DNA of 64,000 bases from Phalacrocorax aristotelis (Eukaryota; Chordata; Aves; Suliformes; Phalacrocoracidae), in the NCBI RefSeq assembly GCF_949628215.1, contig NC_134279.1:12258041-12322040 (forward strand). The letters run 5' to 3'. The notes beneath the pieces are model-generated. The model saw only the letters and a list, made by a program, of their open reading frames with translations. It ran no database searches and had not been told where the DNA came from. Shown piece after piece: positions 1-11,490 of the stretch (position 1 is its first letter; every line of letters begins with the position of its first letter). Position numbers and translations under genes: made by a program.

Positions 1-2815
1 ATAATCATTTTATTCTTTCTTTATTTTGGTGTTCTTTTCTGTTCCCTGTATGAATGGTTAACAGGCTAGAAGGAAATGTTGATGCTATCCATGGAAATGC
101 TGTCCCTGTTGCCATTCATAAAGTGCAGTGGTGTTTTGACACACCACGTGTATGTGTATACATATATGTACATATATTTTGGTTCACGTGAACCAGTTTG
201 GCAGTTTGCTAACTTGCGCATTCAGTTTTGCTACACAGAACCTCAGATTTTCTCCAGAGTGTGTACTGCTTTAGAAAATGCATTTGGAAATCACAACCCC
301 CCACTCTATTTAAGAAAGGAACAAATAAGAGATTGATTTCTAGATCTAGTCTCTCTCTGCATCTCTCTCTCACATAAATATATATATACACAGAGGTATA
401 TATTCATACATGTTTATGTACATCCCTGTCTGTAAATAACAAAAGTGTCCTTAGGTTCTTCTGTATACTTCTAGTAAGCGCTTTCTAAAACTAGATCTGT
501 TTCATTTCTTTAAAGGCCTCATAAATGATCTGCAGTGATTCGTCTTCTACCTGATACGAGCACAATGTGAGCTTCCTCTTCCTTTACTTGACCTGCAGCT
601 ATACCTTCCTTGATCTGAGACAGGTTATCATTTCTCACTTTGCCTTGTACATAGTGGTTTCATTTCCTTGTATCATAATCCCTTCCTATGAATATTTATT
701 CAATATTTCATTATCTCGTCTATAATCAAAGTGACAGTACATTTGGATGCTGAATGCTGAGGCGTGTAAAGATGCAGTCCCTGTGTAAATGGTGGAAATC
801 CTAATTTTCTCTCAAATGTTTATTCCAAATGTTTTCTAAGACAGAAGAGCAGAATAAAAGAATTTTAATTCCATAATGATACCGCACATAGCTGAGACTG
901 GTTACAAGAGGTCTAAATGTCAGAAGCTGCTTCTTTTCCTCAGTCTCACAGATGAGACTCCAGCTCCGCTGGGGCTTTCTGCTTCTGTCACTGTGCAAAG
1001 AAGCCCTGGAACTGTTCAAACAAGGAGTCTTTTTGGTTTGTTTTTCCTTTTCCAAAGATCCATTCGCTGTGAGTTTATCTGCAGTAAGAATATAAATTGA
1101 TGCTATATTTTTAAAGGAAAGTGGTCATCGTTATGGATTGTTTAATAATCACTGCTAAGTAGAAAACAAATAATAATAATAGGGAATCTGATTTGTGTCA
1201 CACATGACACGGAAGCATTAGTCAAAGTAATTTTACGAATTCATTGCAAAATGCATTAATCATCCCTTGCTACTACACATTAGCAAGATATCTACACGTG
1301 GATAAAAAGGCAATATTTGCTTGTGGTGTTCCAAGCTGCAAGATGTTAATAATTTATCTTTCTTTATGAGGAAAAAATGGAATAATTAAATAGCTAAGTG
1401 GACTTAACTCAAATTCTGACTGAAGAGAAGTATATGAGCTTCAGATTGGGTCCCAAGGTACATAGCTATCCAAACCATAAAATATGAAAACCAGGTTTTT
1501 GATCAAAAGCAAGCCCTCTTTCTCCCCTCTCCCCCTCCCTAAAATATGACATTGCACCATATAATTGCACAGGAAATTAAAACTCTTTTCACAGGTTTAA
1601 TAATAGATGAGATATAGGCTTTGAAATAATTGTTTTTATTGAGCTCTGCCATTCTCTAGCACAGCATGCAAGCTGTGGCTCACAACTTGCACCTCTGTCA
1701 GCTCAGAGATGGATTAGCAAAAACAATACGGGGTTCCATTTGGAGACCACAGGAAGCAAACAGGTGCCAAAAGCGCAAGTCACTCTCCTCCCCCTTTTTT
1801 TTTTTTTCTTTTCCATTACGAGTGCTTGTTTTTAATCACTTCAAACCATCTGGAATAAGTCCTTTGTAGAGTTGTACTTCACAGTACAACTTAGGTAGCT
1901 GCTGCTGCAAGTCAGTATCTTCTGGAAGCTCCTGACTATTTTCATACCCAATGGTTCATTCTGCTGTTCTTGCCAAAGGTGCCATTTTTAGATTCTGAGT
2001 GTCCTGACAAGGGACTGTGAGTTTAATGAGGTATAGACTCAGAATGTGACTTCAGGGAGAAAATAGCCCCACCTACTGAACTGTTGAGCTGTCACCCTGA
2101 ATCTGGGCAGTTCAAATACTGCCTAACTTCATATCAGACTGACAAATACTGCATAATCAAACACAGATATACTTGAAATCCAAACCTATGACCGAACCTG
2201 GGGCTTTTGTCATCTCCACAGTATTACGATTTTCTAGCAGCAGGGTGGTGTTGAGTTATACCAGCCGTATTGTTTCAGCTTGTCATGGACTATGGTGTTT
2301 GAGTTTGCCTACGCCTCCTCTTTTTCTGTTGGCTGAGTCTAGATATTGTTGGTGATCTACTCGGACAACACTCTGAAGGTTGTTTGACAGACTCTTGGGT
2401 GGGAGCAACAAGAGCTGGCTCTACATGCAAAGGCAGTTGGAACTTTTCATTCCTAAAGTTGTCTAGAAGCAGAATAGACTGTAAATTACAGGATGAAGTT
2501 CACATACTTTTGGGGAAGGTATTCCCAAAATTCCTGTTTTATTTTTTTAGAAACAATGACATTTGAAGGTTTTAAACCTGTGTCTTTGCTATGCTTTTAT
2601 TTTTGGTTTGCAAGTGGAAGCTGCTGGAAAGGGGATGTTATTTCAGAAGCAGAGAAAAAACAACTGGGAATGCCTTGTGAGCAAGAAGCAGAGGTTAGGC
2701 TGGCAAAGGTTGATGTTGCTTAGTAACCTTCAGCAGGGAAGCATTTAAACAAATTTTGCATACTTTGGGGCAAAGGAACGGGTTTGCTTCTCCTTTAGTT
2801 TTTCATTTTTCATTG
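1..2815. other. Unique AT-rich non-coding stretch
   Basis: No gene, exon or recognisable mobile element is visible here. Open frames are under 90 codons, overlap on both strands and have no domain signature. Small local structures are alternating purine-pyrimidine DNA near 146-178, a TC/TA microsatellite at 349-392, a C6/T13-like pyrimidine tract near 1789-1814, and a short perfect hairpin at 1870-1891 (GTTGTACT, TCAC loop, AGTACAAC). The sequence reads as intron or intergenic DNA. Confidence 0.6.
349..392. repeat. TC-rich then TA-rich microsatellite
   Basis: An interrupted CT run (CTCTCTCTGCATCTCTCTCT) is followed directly by alternating TA (ATATATATATA). This is low-complexity DNA of the kind that varies in length between individuals. 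No function is implied. Confidence 0.75.
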
Positions 2816-2956
2816 TCTGTCAGAGTTCAAGGAGCATCTGGATGATGCTCTTAATCATATGGTTTAGTTTTAGGTAGTCCTATGAGGAGCAGGGAGTTGG
2901 ACTCGATGATTCTTATGGGTCCCTTCCAACTTGAGATATACTAGGATTCTATAATT
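2816..2956 (+). mobile_element. CR1 LINE, 3' end only (truncated)
   Basis: The stretch reads as the last ~140 bp of a chicken-repeat-1 retrotransposon in plus orientation. It begins with GTTCAAGGAGCATCTGGATG, continues through GAGTTGGACTCGATGATTCT and GGGTCCCTTCCAACTTGAGA, and ends in ATTCTATAATT, a decayed form of the CR1 3' terminal repeat. CR1 copies in birds are normally cut short at the 5' end because reverse transcription stops early, and this copy keeps no protein-coding part. Substitutions and a weak terminal repeat suggest an old insertion. The 5' boundary is approximate. Confidence 0.9.
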
Positions 2957-5900
2957 GTTGTACTCTTAAAGTTATTTTTGCCTGGTGCTCGTTTGTGGTG
3001 TTTGTCAGCAGAATTCTGGTTTTCTTGCCTTTTTAGTAAAGGTGCAAGATAGAAAACAAAGAGCTGTTTCCTTAAAAAGTCATCAAAATTGTGTTTGTTT
3101 TATGATATCACTGTGCATCCATACAGTTGTCTGTACCCTTATCTCTTTTTATAAGACTCCAGTGGTATCATACACAAGGCAGCAATTGCATTTATCTCTT
3201 TCAAATGTTGCACCTGCTTTGTAAAACACTTCACAACCTCATGACTCATTTCCTACGACAAGAATTGGAGGTGGCCACTACCAGAGAGAGCTCAGCATCC
3301 AGGTCCATGATTATTACAATGGCCAATAGTCATGTGTTAAAACTGAACAGAGAAACAGCATGATGCAGAGGAACTACTTACTCAAGGAATAATAACAGCA
3401 TATAGGAACTTGTGGCATGCAGTCATATTTTTGTCATACTTGGTATTCAGGATACAGAATTAGAAAGGTTAGCCAATAATTGGTCAATATTACAGTAAGG
3501 AAATAATTAATAATTTGTTGTAGCACCCAAAAGGTGTTATCAGGAGCTTGTATCATTCATATGTCTGTAACATGCGTGTAACCTCTCATGTACGTGTATT
3601 AACACTTTTTAAAAACTTGTAAATTCACTTTCAGACATATTTTATATTTATTTAACATCAGTAGATATGCTGGAGTGAATAGAGCTGATATTTTCTATGA
3701 ATAGTATGGAAGGTTATAGTACAGTAAAAATAGTTATCAGTGACAATTTTATGAGGACTGCAGGATTTCTCAGCGAAGAGAATTTACTGAACTATATGAT
3801 TAGCATACATCCTTGTTGATTAAGGTGTTCAGGAAGGATGAATACAGAACAATTACTTTTAGACAAGCAATGTATGAGCAAACAGATAGGGAACAAACTC
3901 CCAAACTCTGGATCACTACCCTTCCTGAAGCTGCAAGTCCAGAATTATGATTGGAAGTGGGAAAGTAGAATCAGCTGGAAATTGTCAGTTTAGGATGTAC
4001 CTATGGTGCGGTCATAGCAATCACACGTTACGCTACATCACAGGCATGCATCAAGCAACAAAGAGCTCGGTAGTTAACCTGTTTCTGGGGTCAGTCTTAC
4101 TGTCCATGCTGAATTTACTGCTGAGGACAGTTTGCACCTAAGATAGTATACATACATGCACATATATTTTTTTTTTTACGTATTCTCAGAAGAAGAAGAA
4201 AGGTCAATTATTAGAGAACTCTGATGGGGAGGAGAGTTGGCAGTCTCTAAGGATTTGGGACTTTTCAAATCTAAAAGAAAGCAAAACTTCAAGAAAAGCT
4301 ACAGAAAAAGCGTGTATATAAATTAGCATACTGGTTTTGGTTTAGTATTTTAAACTGTTCTGATACTGATGCTTACTTTCAAGACTCCCATTTCTTTTCT
4401 AATCACTGCAGTCATTGTTTCCAGAGGGAGGGAAAGGAAGTCTGAGCTTAATTTATGCTTAGTGTTAGTACTGTAATCTTGTAATCTATAGGCGTATAGG
4501 AAAAAAGGGAATTGTGTGAATCTGGTGTAAGGTTATTAATGTGTGAGTATCTGGAAAAATGTGTGAAGATCCACAGGGAGCCACACCTATTTCCATATTT
4601 AGGGTGAGTGTGGCAGACCCTGAGTTAGATCATCTAAACTAGTGTGGAGTGCTGATTTCTAGTGCTTGATTCTGCCATGCTTTAGCTGGCCAACAGTTAT
4701 TTCCTTCCAAAGATAACATGTCTCAGAAATGATTTTTTTTTTTTTTAATCTTACTAAAGTGGGACATGGTATGATTTTATTTCAGTACAGTCTTATCTAC
4801 ATTCAGACAGAGCTCTGAGAATTTCTTCATGCTGTGTTAGTGTGTTTCAGTACATTTTAATACTATCTTAATAAGTGTACACCCCAGAATGGCTTTTCAA
4901 GAACCATAACATTAATAATTTGTAAGCTTAAATCATAAAAAAGAGTATGCGAAGTAGGGTGTGTTGGATCTCTCAACACAGACCTCTGAAAGTGTGCTGG
5001 TGTCTTGTGTCACCAGGACATTAAGGCAGACAAGCACAGGGATTTCTTTCCTCAAAAAAGTCACAAAGAAACTGATAAGGTTTTCTAAGCTGTGCACTCT
5101 GAGAATATTGTAGGTAACGTATATAGAGTCAGGACTGACACAGCTGAATGAGTATCCAGCATCAGTTCAGTGGTGTGTGTCTATTCTCGGGAGGTGCAAA
5201 TGTCAACCTAGCAAAGTAGTCTGTGAGGAGGTTGAGGTCAACTGCAATTATCTGCGCTCAGGACAGCTGACACCAGGGGCAGTTACTTCCTAGGCAGATT
5301 TCTGCTGTGAGAATTTGAGGCTGAATTTTGTATTTTCTTTCACGCTTTTGACTGGACATCTTTTGCAGAGTATTATATATTTCCAGCTGTGTGGACCTTC
5401 CATGACTTAAAGAATTGTGACTGAAATTCATGGGACTTAGTACAAAAATGAATTGATGTTCTTGTCGTGGTTGAGCCCTATTCTGTTATGTTAATGTACT
5501 GTAATGTTACGTTAATGGATTTCTCTTCCACTCCGAAACCAGTTCAGGGATCACAACATTAAATCAGTGTTTGGACATGGGCTATTGTTTCTTAAGCAGT
5601 TTCTTTCACATGGATTTTGTCAAGTAATGCAACAGTAAGTGCAGATTTTTTCATTCCTATTTGATTCAAACAATAATCACGTGAATGGATGAAAGTGTTC
5701 TTTCACCCATTAAGAGAGAGTGGCTGATGAAAAGACCGAGCCTTTTGTGTCATACGTGATGCAGACATCTTGACTTAGCTGAATATTGACATCTGAGATG
5801 CCATTACACCAGGTTACGTGACAGGTAACAGCCCAGGCTCAGTCCACCAAACTCTCATAACCTATCCAGGGTCAGGTGACAGAAATGATGGGCTATGTAA

Positions 5901-6096
5901 TAACCGAAGAAGGAGCTGCCTAGGAGGTGCCTATGTTTGTAGAAGGTTGCTGCTCAGAAATTCGATCAGAGCTTTTCCTTACCATTGTGATTTTACAGCC
6001 AGGTGCAGACCAAAATATGAGAGTCAACCATAATTTAATGCAATTGGTGCTGTGAATGCATCAGGTTGGAGACCGGGAGACAGGGCATGAATTGCC
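2957..6096. other. Unique non-coding stretch
   Basis: No gene or known repeat is recognised. Poly-T runs occur near 4168-4178 and 4733-4746. An imperfect local repeat of TGTTATGTTAATG / TGTTACGTTAATG lies near 5485-5517. Open frames (the longest about 79 codons) have no recognisable domain. Confidence 0.55.
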
Positions 6097-6179
6097 CACT
6101 GATAGAAGACAGCCATAAACACAATTTGTATGTAAACATGGCTTCATATAAATCACGTTTATGGCTGTCTTCTTTAGTG
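6097..6179. other. 83-nt near-perfect hairpin (pre-miRNA-like or MITE-like)
   Basis: The two arms are complementary almost end to end. CACT (6097-6100) pairs with AGTG (6176-6179). AGAAGACAGCCATAAAC (6104-6120) pairs perfectly over 17 bp with its reverse complement at 6157-6173. ATTTGTATG (6124-6132) pairs with CATATAAAT (6145-6153) with one G-T wobble. The internal loops are 3/2 nt and 3/3 nt, and the terminal loop is 12 nt. That gives about 30 paired positions. Two readings fit: a microRNA-precursor-like foldback, transcribed from either strand, or a short palindromic DNA transposon relic of about 80 bp. No flanking target duplication was identified, so neither is established. No promoter is visible nearby. 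Confidence 0.5.
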
Positions 6180-9100
6180 ACCTCTCTGTTTGAAGAACTC
6201 AGCTCCAGAATGGACTAGTGCCCTGTTGCTTGACACTTCAAGGCAGCTCCGCAGGGAGCTTCCTGGTAAAGAATCATAGAGATTGTCAACAGTCCTATAA
6301 ATGACTGACTGTATTTTTGTAGATGGTTCTGTAACATCCACCTTCCTTTGAGTGTGACTGTGGTTCCTGCCTCTTTTCCTGTATTTGCAACTTTTTGGCA
6401 ATTATATTTGTTCTCAAGTTCATAGAATCAACAGATATAGTTCAACAGCCTGCTGAATTAAAAACTTAAAATAAAAAAGATGTTGACTGTGACCTTTGAA
6501 AAGATCACACACCTGTATTTAAAAGAGGAAGATATTATAGCAGGTAAACTCCCATTAAAAATGGTTATACTTTGACATTCCAACCATGAAAGTCCCACCT
6601 TTATTGTAGTGTACACTGTACTAATACAAAATTAAAGGATGTCCCTCAAAGGAACCTTAAGCCCCACCTCAGAATAAACATTTCTAAAGCATTTATTATC
6701 TAACATAGAGATTCTGACCTGAAGTTCCCCAGTAAATACTGGTATGCTATGTATAGTGAAATGAAGGCAGGTAATTGATGCAAGGACTGCCAAAAGAAAG
6801 GTATTGGGCTCTGAATGTGACAGACCACCTCAATATAAATTTAAAAAAAGCATAAAAATGAAAGATAATTAAAGGTAATATATACTCCTAACTTGGAAAT
6901 GTAAAAGTATGTGTGGTAGTCTGTCTTTCATTTATATTCCAGCCTCTTTAAATTGCCTTATTCTGGAATACCTACCTCAGTTACATTAACCCTGCAAGGT
7001 TTGTCAGAAATGAGCAAAGATGCTTTTTTCACTATATATCTCCAGATTGCCAGGTTTCAGGTAACACACAAAAGGGTAGTAAAAGCTACACCAATCATTC
7101 AAGGAATGTGTTGTGGCTTATCTTTCATTTCTTAAGCAGCAAACATGAGCGCAGATGCAGCAGAAGCCCCTGTGCTCATCCAGGGGGCCTCAAGCAGAGA
7201 ATGCCCAAATGAAGGGAGGAAAGAAAGTTTAAATGTGTTGTACGAGGCTGGATGGTGCAGTCATTGACTGTATGTATAAACAGAGGCAGAGGTGTCAGCA
7301 CCGCTTATCTTCAGTGTGACAAGCTTTCACAGGTGCACAGAAATGCCCAGAGTTTTGACTGGTAATTTGACTTTCAGTGATAACTCAACCACCGTTTGGA
7401 CCAAACAGATTTTGTGATGTAGACCCACATTCTGCACCTGTAATTGTGGAGTAACACCCTTAGTTGAGCGACATTACTATAGATTTAGCCTTTGTAACTG
7501 TAAGCATAACTTTCTGAGCAGATGCAGATGATGATGATTTTTTCTGTTTTCTCTTTTCAAAATAGATAAGCTAAAATTGAACAACCTTAAATAAAATAAC
7601 CCAACAAACAAGGACTAACATGAAATATGTATAGATGCAATTTTAAAGCATGTGTTGAACAATGAATTTAGCAAAAGGTTCATATAAGAGAAAGATGTTT
7701 AAGTTCTAATAGCTGGAAACTACAGATTCCAGTTTGGATAAATTCAGCCTGTAAATAAAGTTGAGATTTTCCCACAGTGACAGGAATTAAATGCTGCCCC
7801 AAACTCTGTAGAAAGTGTGTCAGACTCCTTGTTGGCTGATAGGTTTAAATCTTTGAAAGTCTAGAGATCGTTCTTAGCAGCGGTGCTGGAAGTCAGTCCA
7901 AAGCTGTGGTTTTAAAGTAAGAATCAGCTGACAAAAGCGCACAGCATTTGTTCACAGAAAGGCAAACCTGTGGGTGTGTGGGTGGGGTGTTACAGGCGTT
8001 TCAAGTGCTGATGGAATCATTTTTGTAGATACCATTCTGCTTATAGGGGAAACACATTTTCTGAGGGAAGGCGTTCAGTTTTAGGTTTGACATGTTGCCA
8101 TAGACGTTTTGATCTACCAAGTACCCCAATGGCACTTGTTGGGAGTTTTGTGTCCTGAGTCCATCAGGCAGGAGTAACTGGCTGAGCAGCTGTGGGAATA
8201 AGGATTTTGTAGCACCCTACAATAAGCTATTTTTTTCCTATCAGAGGTTTGAGTGTTTGAGTTTAGTATAGGTATATAAATCTATTATCAGTATATATAC
8301 ACAGTAACAGAATAACTTGTGTATCAGTATTTATTTTAAAAGTGAAAATCAGAGGAGAGAGTGTCTAGATTGTTGGTCTGTGCCTTTGAGTTACATTGAT
8401 TAATTTTTGCCACTAGAAATACACTTTAGAGTTAGCTGGATTTCCAGACGAAGCTTCATTTTTTTTCTTTCCTGTGAGTTATTAGCAAAGCAGTGTCTGT
8501 GTGGAACTTGAGCATTGTGTGGATAAGGTAGATGCTTTCCCTGTGCTAATTGTTTTTTTATGGCCATCTACCTCGTTTCCTTTTTTCTTTTCGAAGATGA
8601 TGTTTCAACAACAAGCAAATGATTATTCTAAGATCATCAGACATGCCATGCCATTGTTGGCAACTGCCTAATGCTGTTCTCAATGCTATTTTTGAAAGTG
8701 TAGGTGGACAGAGGCAAAGGGCAAACTGCCTGTTTCATGGGTAGGCAGGTGCTGCTGATTAGGATAAGGTCTAAAATGCTGGCCTTATCCCAGTTATTTT
8801 AACGTAGTTCTACAAGGGATGAAGCTGGTCCTGTATTTATTTTGTAACTGTTTCCCTGGAGACAATCTGTGTGAGCTGGCTCAGTTCTCAAGAACACATG
8901 CTAATAAATAAATAAATAAATTCATAATTAATGGGGCTGACTGATGTTGGCCTGGCTGCCACATGTGCCGTTCCTCTGAAGTGGTGATTTACAGTTCTTA
9001 CAGACTCTGAGTGTTTGTTTTGGGGGCTCTTCAAGTGAGACTGTATACTGTAAATGATTTATAATGCTGTGGCCGTGATTATTTACTGAGAAACCAAATG

Positions 9101-9810
9101 CACCGTGTAGGGATTACAACATGGTTGCTATTTCACAGACAACAAGAAATTTTAAAATGAGGGATTGTTTTAGGATAAATACTGCAAAGTTTGTTCTTTT
9201 TCATATGTGCCTTGTAGCTGGTGCTACTGCACAGGCATTAGAATTATTCTTGTTTTGCAATACAGATAAAATAATGGTTTATAACTTAGTTCTCCTGTAG
9301 TCTATAACACCTGGTCATTTATACTGACAAATGCTGAGATATGATGTGACTCTGATTCTCCTTCCATGTGTACTTTTGTAAATCAGGCACCCACCAAGGA
9401 AAGCACAGCTGCCATGATATGGAGCTGGTTCTTGTGGGAGGAAGGCAGGCAGGCAAAGAGTGGCTGAACATCTGTTAGTAATCTTGCAGGTAGCTAAATA
9501 TCACCCAAAAGAAAGCTTAGATATAGTTACATTGTTTGTGATGGCAGGATGAGATAGGTAGTTTGCAATTGGGAATCAGCTCAGCTAATGCAATTAATAA
9601 TTGTTCACTCCCATTTTAAAATTAAAAAGCAAACAGTTAAGAACAGTTATGGTGTTGATTTTGAGGAATTAGATCAAGGTTCCTCTAATTCAACTCCTAG
9701 ACTTTGCAAAGCTTTTGTCTGTGAAACTGGTCAAATATTGTTTGTTTACTTGGTAGTCTTTGCTTCCTTTGTGTGCTTCCAACTTTGTCATTCAATAATT
9801 TTGGGATTAA
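6180..9810. other. Unique non-coding stretch
   Basis: No gene or mobile element is recognised. A short (TAAA)n run lies at 8903-8921. The open frames seen are short (60-75 codons) and featureless. The composition is the same AT-rich background as the flanks. Confidence 0.55.
8903..8921. repeat. (AATA)n microsatellite
   Basis: About five tandem units of the tetranucleotide AATA/TAAA. It is a simple repeat with no other feature attached. Confidence 0.8.
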
Positions 9811-10342
9811 ATCACAGAATCACAGAATGGCAGGGGTTGGAAGGGACCTCTGGAGATCACTTTGTCCAACCTTCCTGGTTGAGCAGGCACACCCAGAGCC
9901 AGGGGCACAGGACCACGTCCAGGTGGGGTTTGAATGTCTCCAGGGAAGGAGATTCCACAGCCTCCCTGGGCAGCCTGTGCCCCTGCTCTGGCACCCGCAC
10001 AGGGAAGGGTTTTTTTCTCATGTTTAAGTGGAACTTCCTGTGTTCCAGCTTGTGCCCATTGCCCCATGTCCTGTCATTGGGCACCACTGAAAAGAGTCCA
10101 GTTCCATTGTCCTGACACCCACCCTTCAGATATTTATAAGCTTTGATAAGATCCCCCCTCAGTCTTCTCTTCTCCAGGCTGAACAAACCCAGGTCTCTCG
10201 GCCTTTCCTCATAAGGGAGATGCTCCAGTCCCCTGAATATCTTGGTAGCTCTCTGCGGGACTTGCTCAAGCAGTTCCCCATCCTTCTTAAACTTGGGGGC
10301 CCAAAACTGGACACAGTACTCCAAATGCGGTCTCACTAGGGC
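9811..10342 (-). mobile_element. CR1 LINE, 5'-truncated copy
   Basis: This is a CR1 retrotransposon on the minus strand. On the plus strand it opens with the inverted 3' terminal repeat AATCACAGAATCACAGAATG, followed by GGGTTGGAAGGGACCTCTGG, which is diagnostic of avian CR1. It runs back into the reverse-transcriptase 3' coding part and stops near GGTCTCACTAGGGCA, where the copy was truncated. About 530 bp remain of an element whose full length is roughly 4-5 kb. The preserved terminal repeat and the unbroken reading frame (separate entry) make it one of the younger CR1 copies in the window. The truncation point abuts an AATAATAAATAATAAATA stretch at 10340-10360. Confidence 0.95.
9857..10336 (-). 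pseudogene. CR1 ORF2 C-terminal fragment (reverse transcriptase end)
   Basis: A 159-codon open frame covers the C-terminal tail of the CR1 ORF2 polyprotein, downstream of the catalytic reverse-transcriptase palm. Recognisable blocks in order are [11 protein letters not shown] near residues 4-14, then [20 protein letters not shown] near residues 44-63, then [18 protein letters not shown] near residues 101-118. These match the CR1 consensus pattern ([31 protein letters not shown]). The frame has no internal stop or frameshift. The apical, endonuclease and catalytic parts are missing through 5' truncation, so the fragment cannot be functional. The ATG at its start is fortuitous. Confidence 0.9.
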
Positions 10343-10904
10343 AATAATAAATAATAAATAGAAGAACGTTCAACCTGTAGCATAGTCAGTCTGCCACCTT
10401 CGTTTCCTGCCCTTTAGAAGCTAACGGCCTCAGCCTTCATTGCCAGGGTTTAGATTAAAAGTATCCCCATTTTGGTGAAGCCCGTGGCTTTACATGTGGT
10501 AAAAACATGCTTCTAGAAAACAGAAAATGTTATAATGAGAGAGGTTTCTATCAGGTTGTCTTTTCATGGGACTAACTATGCACACATTTACACATACAAA
10601 AGCTCAGGTACATGTAGCGGATTTATAGTGAGTGGTGTTCTCCGTGATTAAGACACTTACAATGCCTAACTTCTAGTTACAATAGCCTGATCGCCCTAGG
10701 GTGTTTTTATAATCAGCTCTGGGGGGATAGATGAGACACCACAACTATTCAGATCTGACCTTAGTCTCAAACATTTGAAATCGCTATTAGGAAAAAGGCC
10801 CTTATTCTTTTTTCACTGACAATAAAGAGTAAAAAGGAGATGCCAGCTTCATCAGTAACCCTCCTGTGTGCCACTGGTCCACACATGTGGAATGGAGGTG
10901 CTGC
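10343..10904. other. Unique spacer between CR1 and solo LTR
   Basis: About 560 bp of AT-rich unique sequence separate two mobile elements. It starts with a short AATAATAAATAATAAATA simple stretch at 10340-10360, at the CR1 truncation point. No gene or repeat is recognised. Confidence 0.6.
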
Positions 10905-10909
10905 ATCCG
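10905..10909. repeat. Target site duplication, left copy (ATCCG)
   Basis: This ATCCG is repeated exactly at 11486-11490 and flanks the TG...CA ends of the solo LTR. A sixth base (T) also matches if the LTR is taken to start one base later, so the duplication could be scored as 5 or 6 bp. Confidence 0.85.
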
Positions 10910-11485
10910 TGTCGTGGTTTAGCCCCAGTCAGCAACCAAGCACCACGCAGCCACTCGCTCACTCCCCCCTGGTGGGACAGGGGAGAGAATCAGAAGAGTA
11001 AAAGTGAGGTAACTCATGGTTTGAGATAAAGACAGTTTAGTAGGTAAAGCAGAAACTGTGTGCGGAAGCAAAGCAAAACAAGGAATTCATTCACCACTTC
11101 CCATGGGCAGGCAGGTGCTCAGCCATCTCCAGGAAACAGGGCTCCATCACGCGTAACAGTTACTTGGGAAGACAAACGCCATCACTCCAAAATGTCCCCC
11201 CTTCCTCCTTCTTCCCCAGCTTTATATACTGAGCATGATGTCATATGGTATGGAATATCCGGTTGGTCAGTTGGGGTCAGCTGTCCCGGCTGTGTCCCCT
11301 CCCAGCTTCTTGTGCGCCCGGCAGAGCACGGGGAGCTGAAAAAGTCCTTGACCAGTGTAAGCGCTACTTAGCAACAACTAAAACATCTCCACGTTATCAC
11401 CACTGTTTACAGCAAAAATCCAAAACATAGTCCCATACTAGCTACTGCGAAGAAACTTAACTCTATCCCAGCTGAAACCAGGACA
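10910..11485 (-). mobile_element. Solo LTR of an endogenous retrovirus
   Basis: This is a 576-bp long terminal repeat on the minus strand. It has TG...CA ends and a perfect 5-bp target duplication ATCCG on both sides. Read on the minus strand it begins TGTCCTGGTTTCAGCTGGGA and ends CTAAACCACGACA, the pattern of an LTR family abundant in neoavian genomes. The U3 part carries a TATA box (TATATAAA, 11221-11228). The part after it ends with a stretch related to TTTATCTCAAACCATGAG and CTGATTCTCTCCCC. No gag, pol or env sequence adjoins it on either side, so it is a solo LTR left by recombination between the two LTRs of a provirus. The clean duplication argues for a fairly recent insertion. The open frame of 103 codons at 11060-11371 on the plus strand is a chance reading inside the LTR. 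Retroviral class is not certain from sequence alone; 5-bp duplications are commoner in ERVL-type elements, whereas similar LTRs are often filed under ERVK. Confidence 0.9.
11221..11228 (-). promoter_or_regulatory. LTR TATA box
   Basis: On the minus strand the sequence reads TATATAAA, in the context CAGTATATAAAGCTGGGG. It lies about 260 bp into the LTR in its transcription direction and is aligned with the TATATTA of the related LTR at 55 kb. Any transcript it drives would run toward lower coordinates. Confidence 0.7.
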
Positions 11486-11490
11486 ATCCG
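11486..11490. repeat. Target site duplication, right copy (ATCCG)
   Basis: An exact match to 10905-10909 immediately beyond the CA terminus of the solo LTR. It confirms both ends of the element. Confidence 0.85.

Noticed and set aside
1870..1891. Perfect short hairpin GTTGTACT-TCAC-AGTACAAC
   Set aside because: The stem of about 9 bp is within chance expectation for 64 kb, and no T-run or other context gives it a role.
11060..11371. 103-codon plus-strand frame
   Set aside because: It lies wholly inside the minus-strand solo LTR and is antisense to it. Nothing in it resembles a protein domain.
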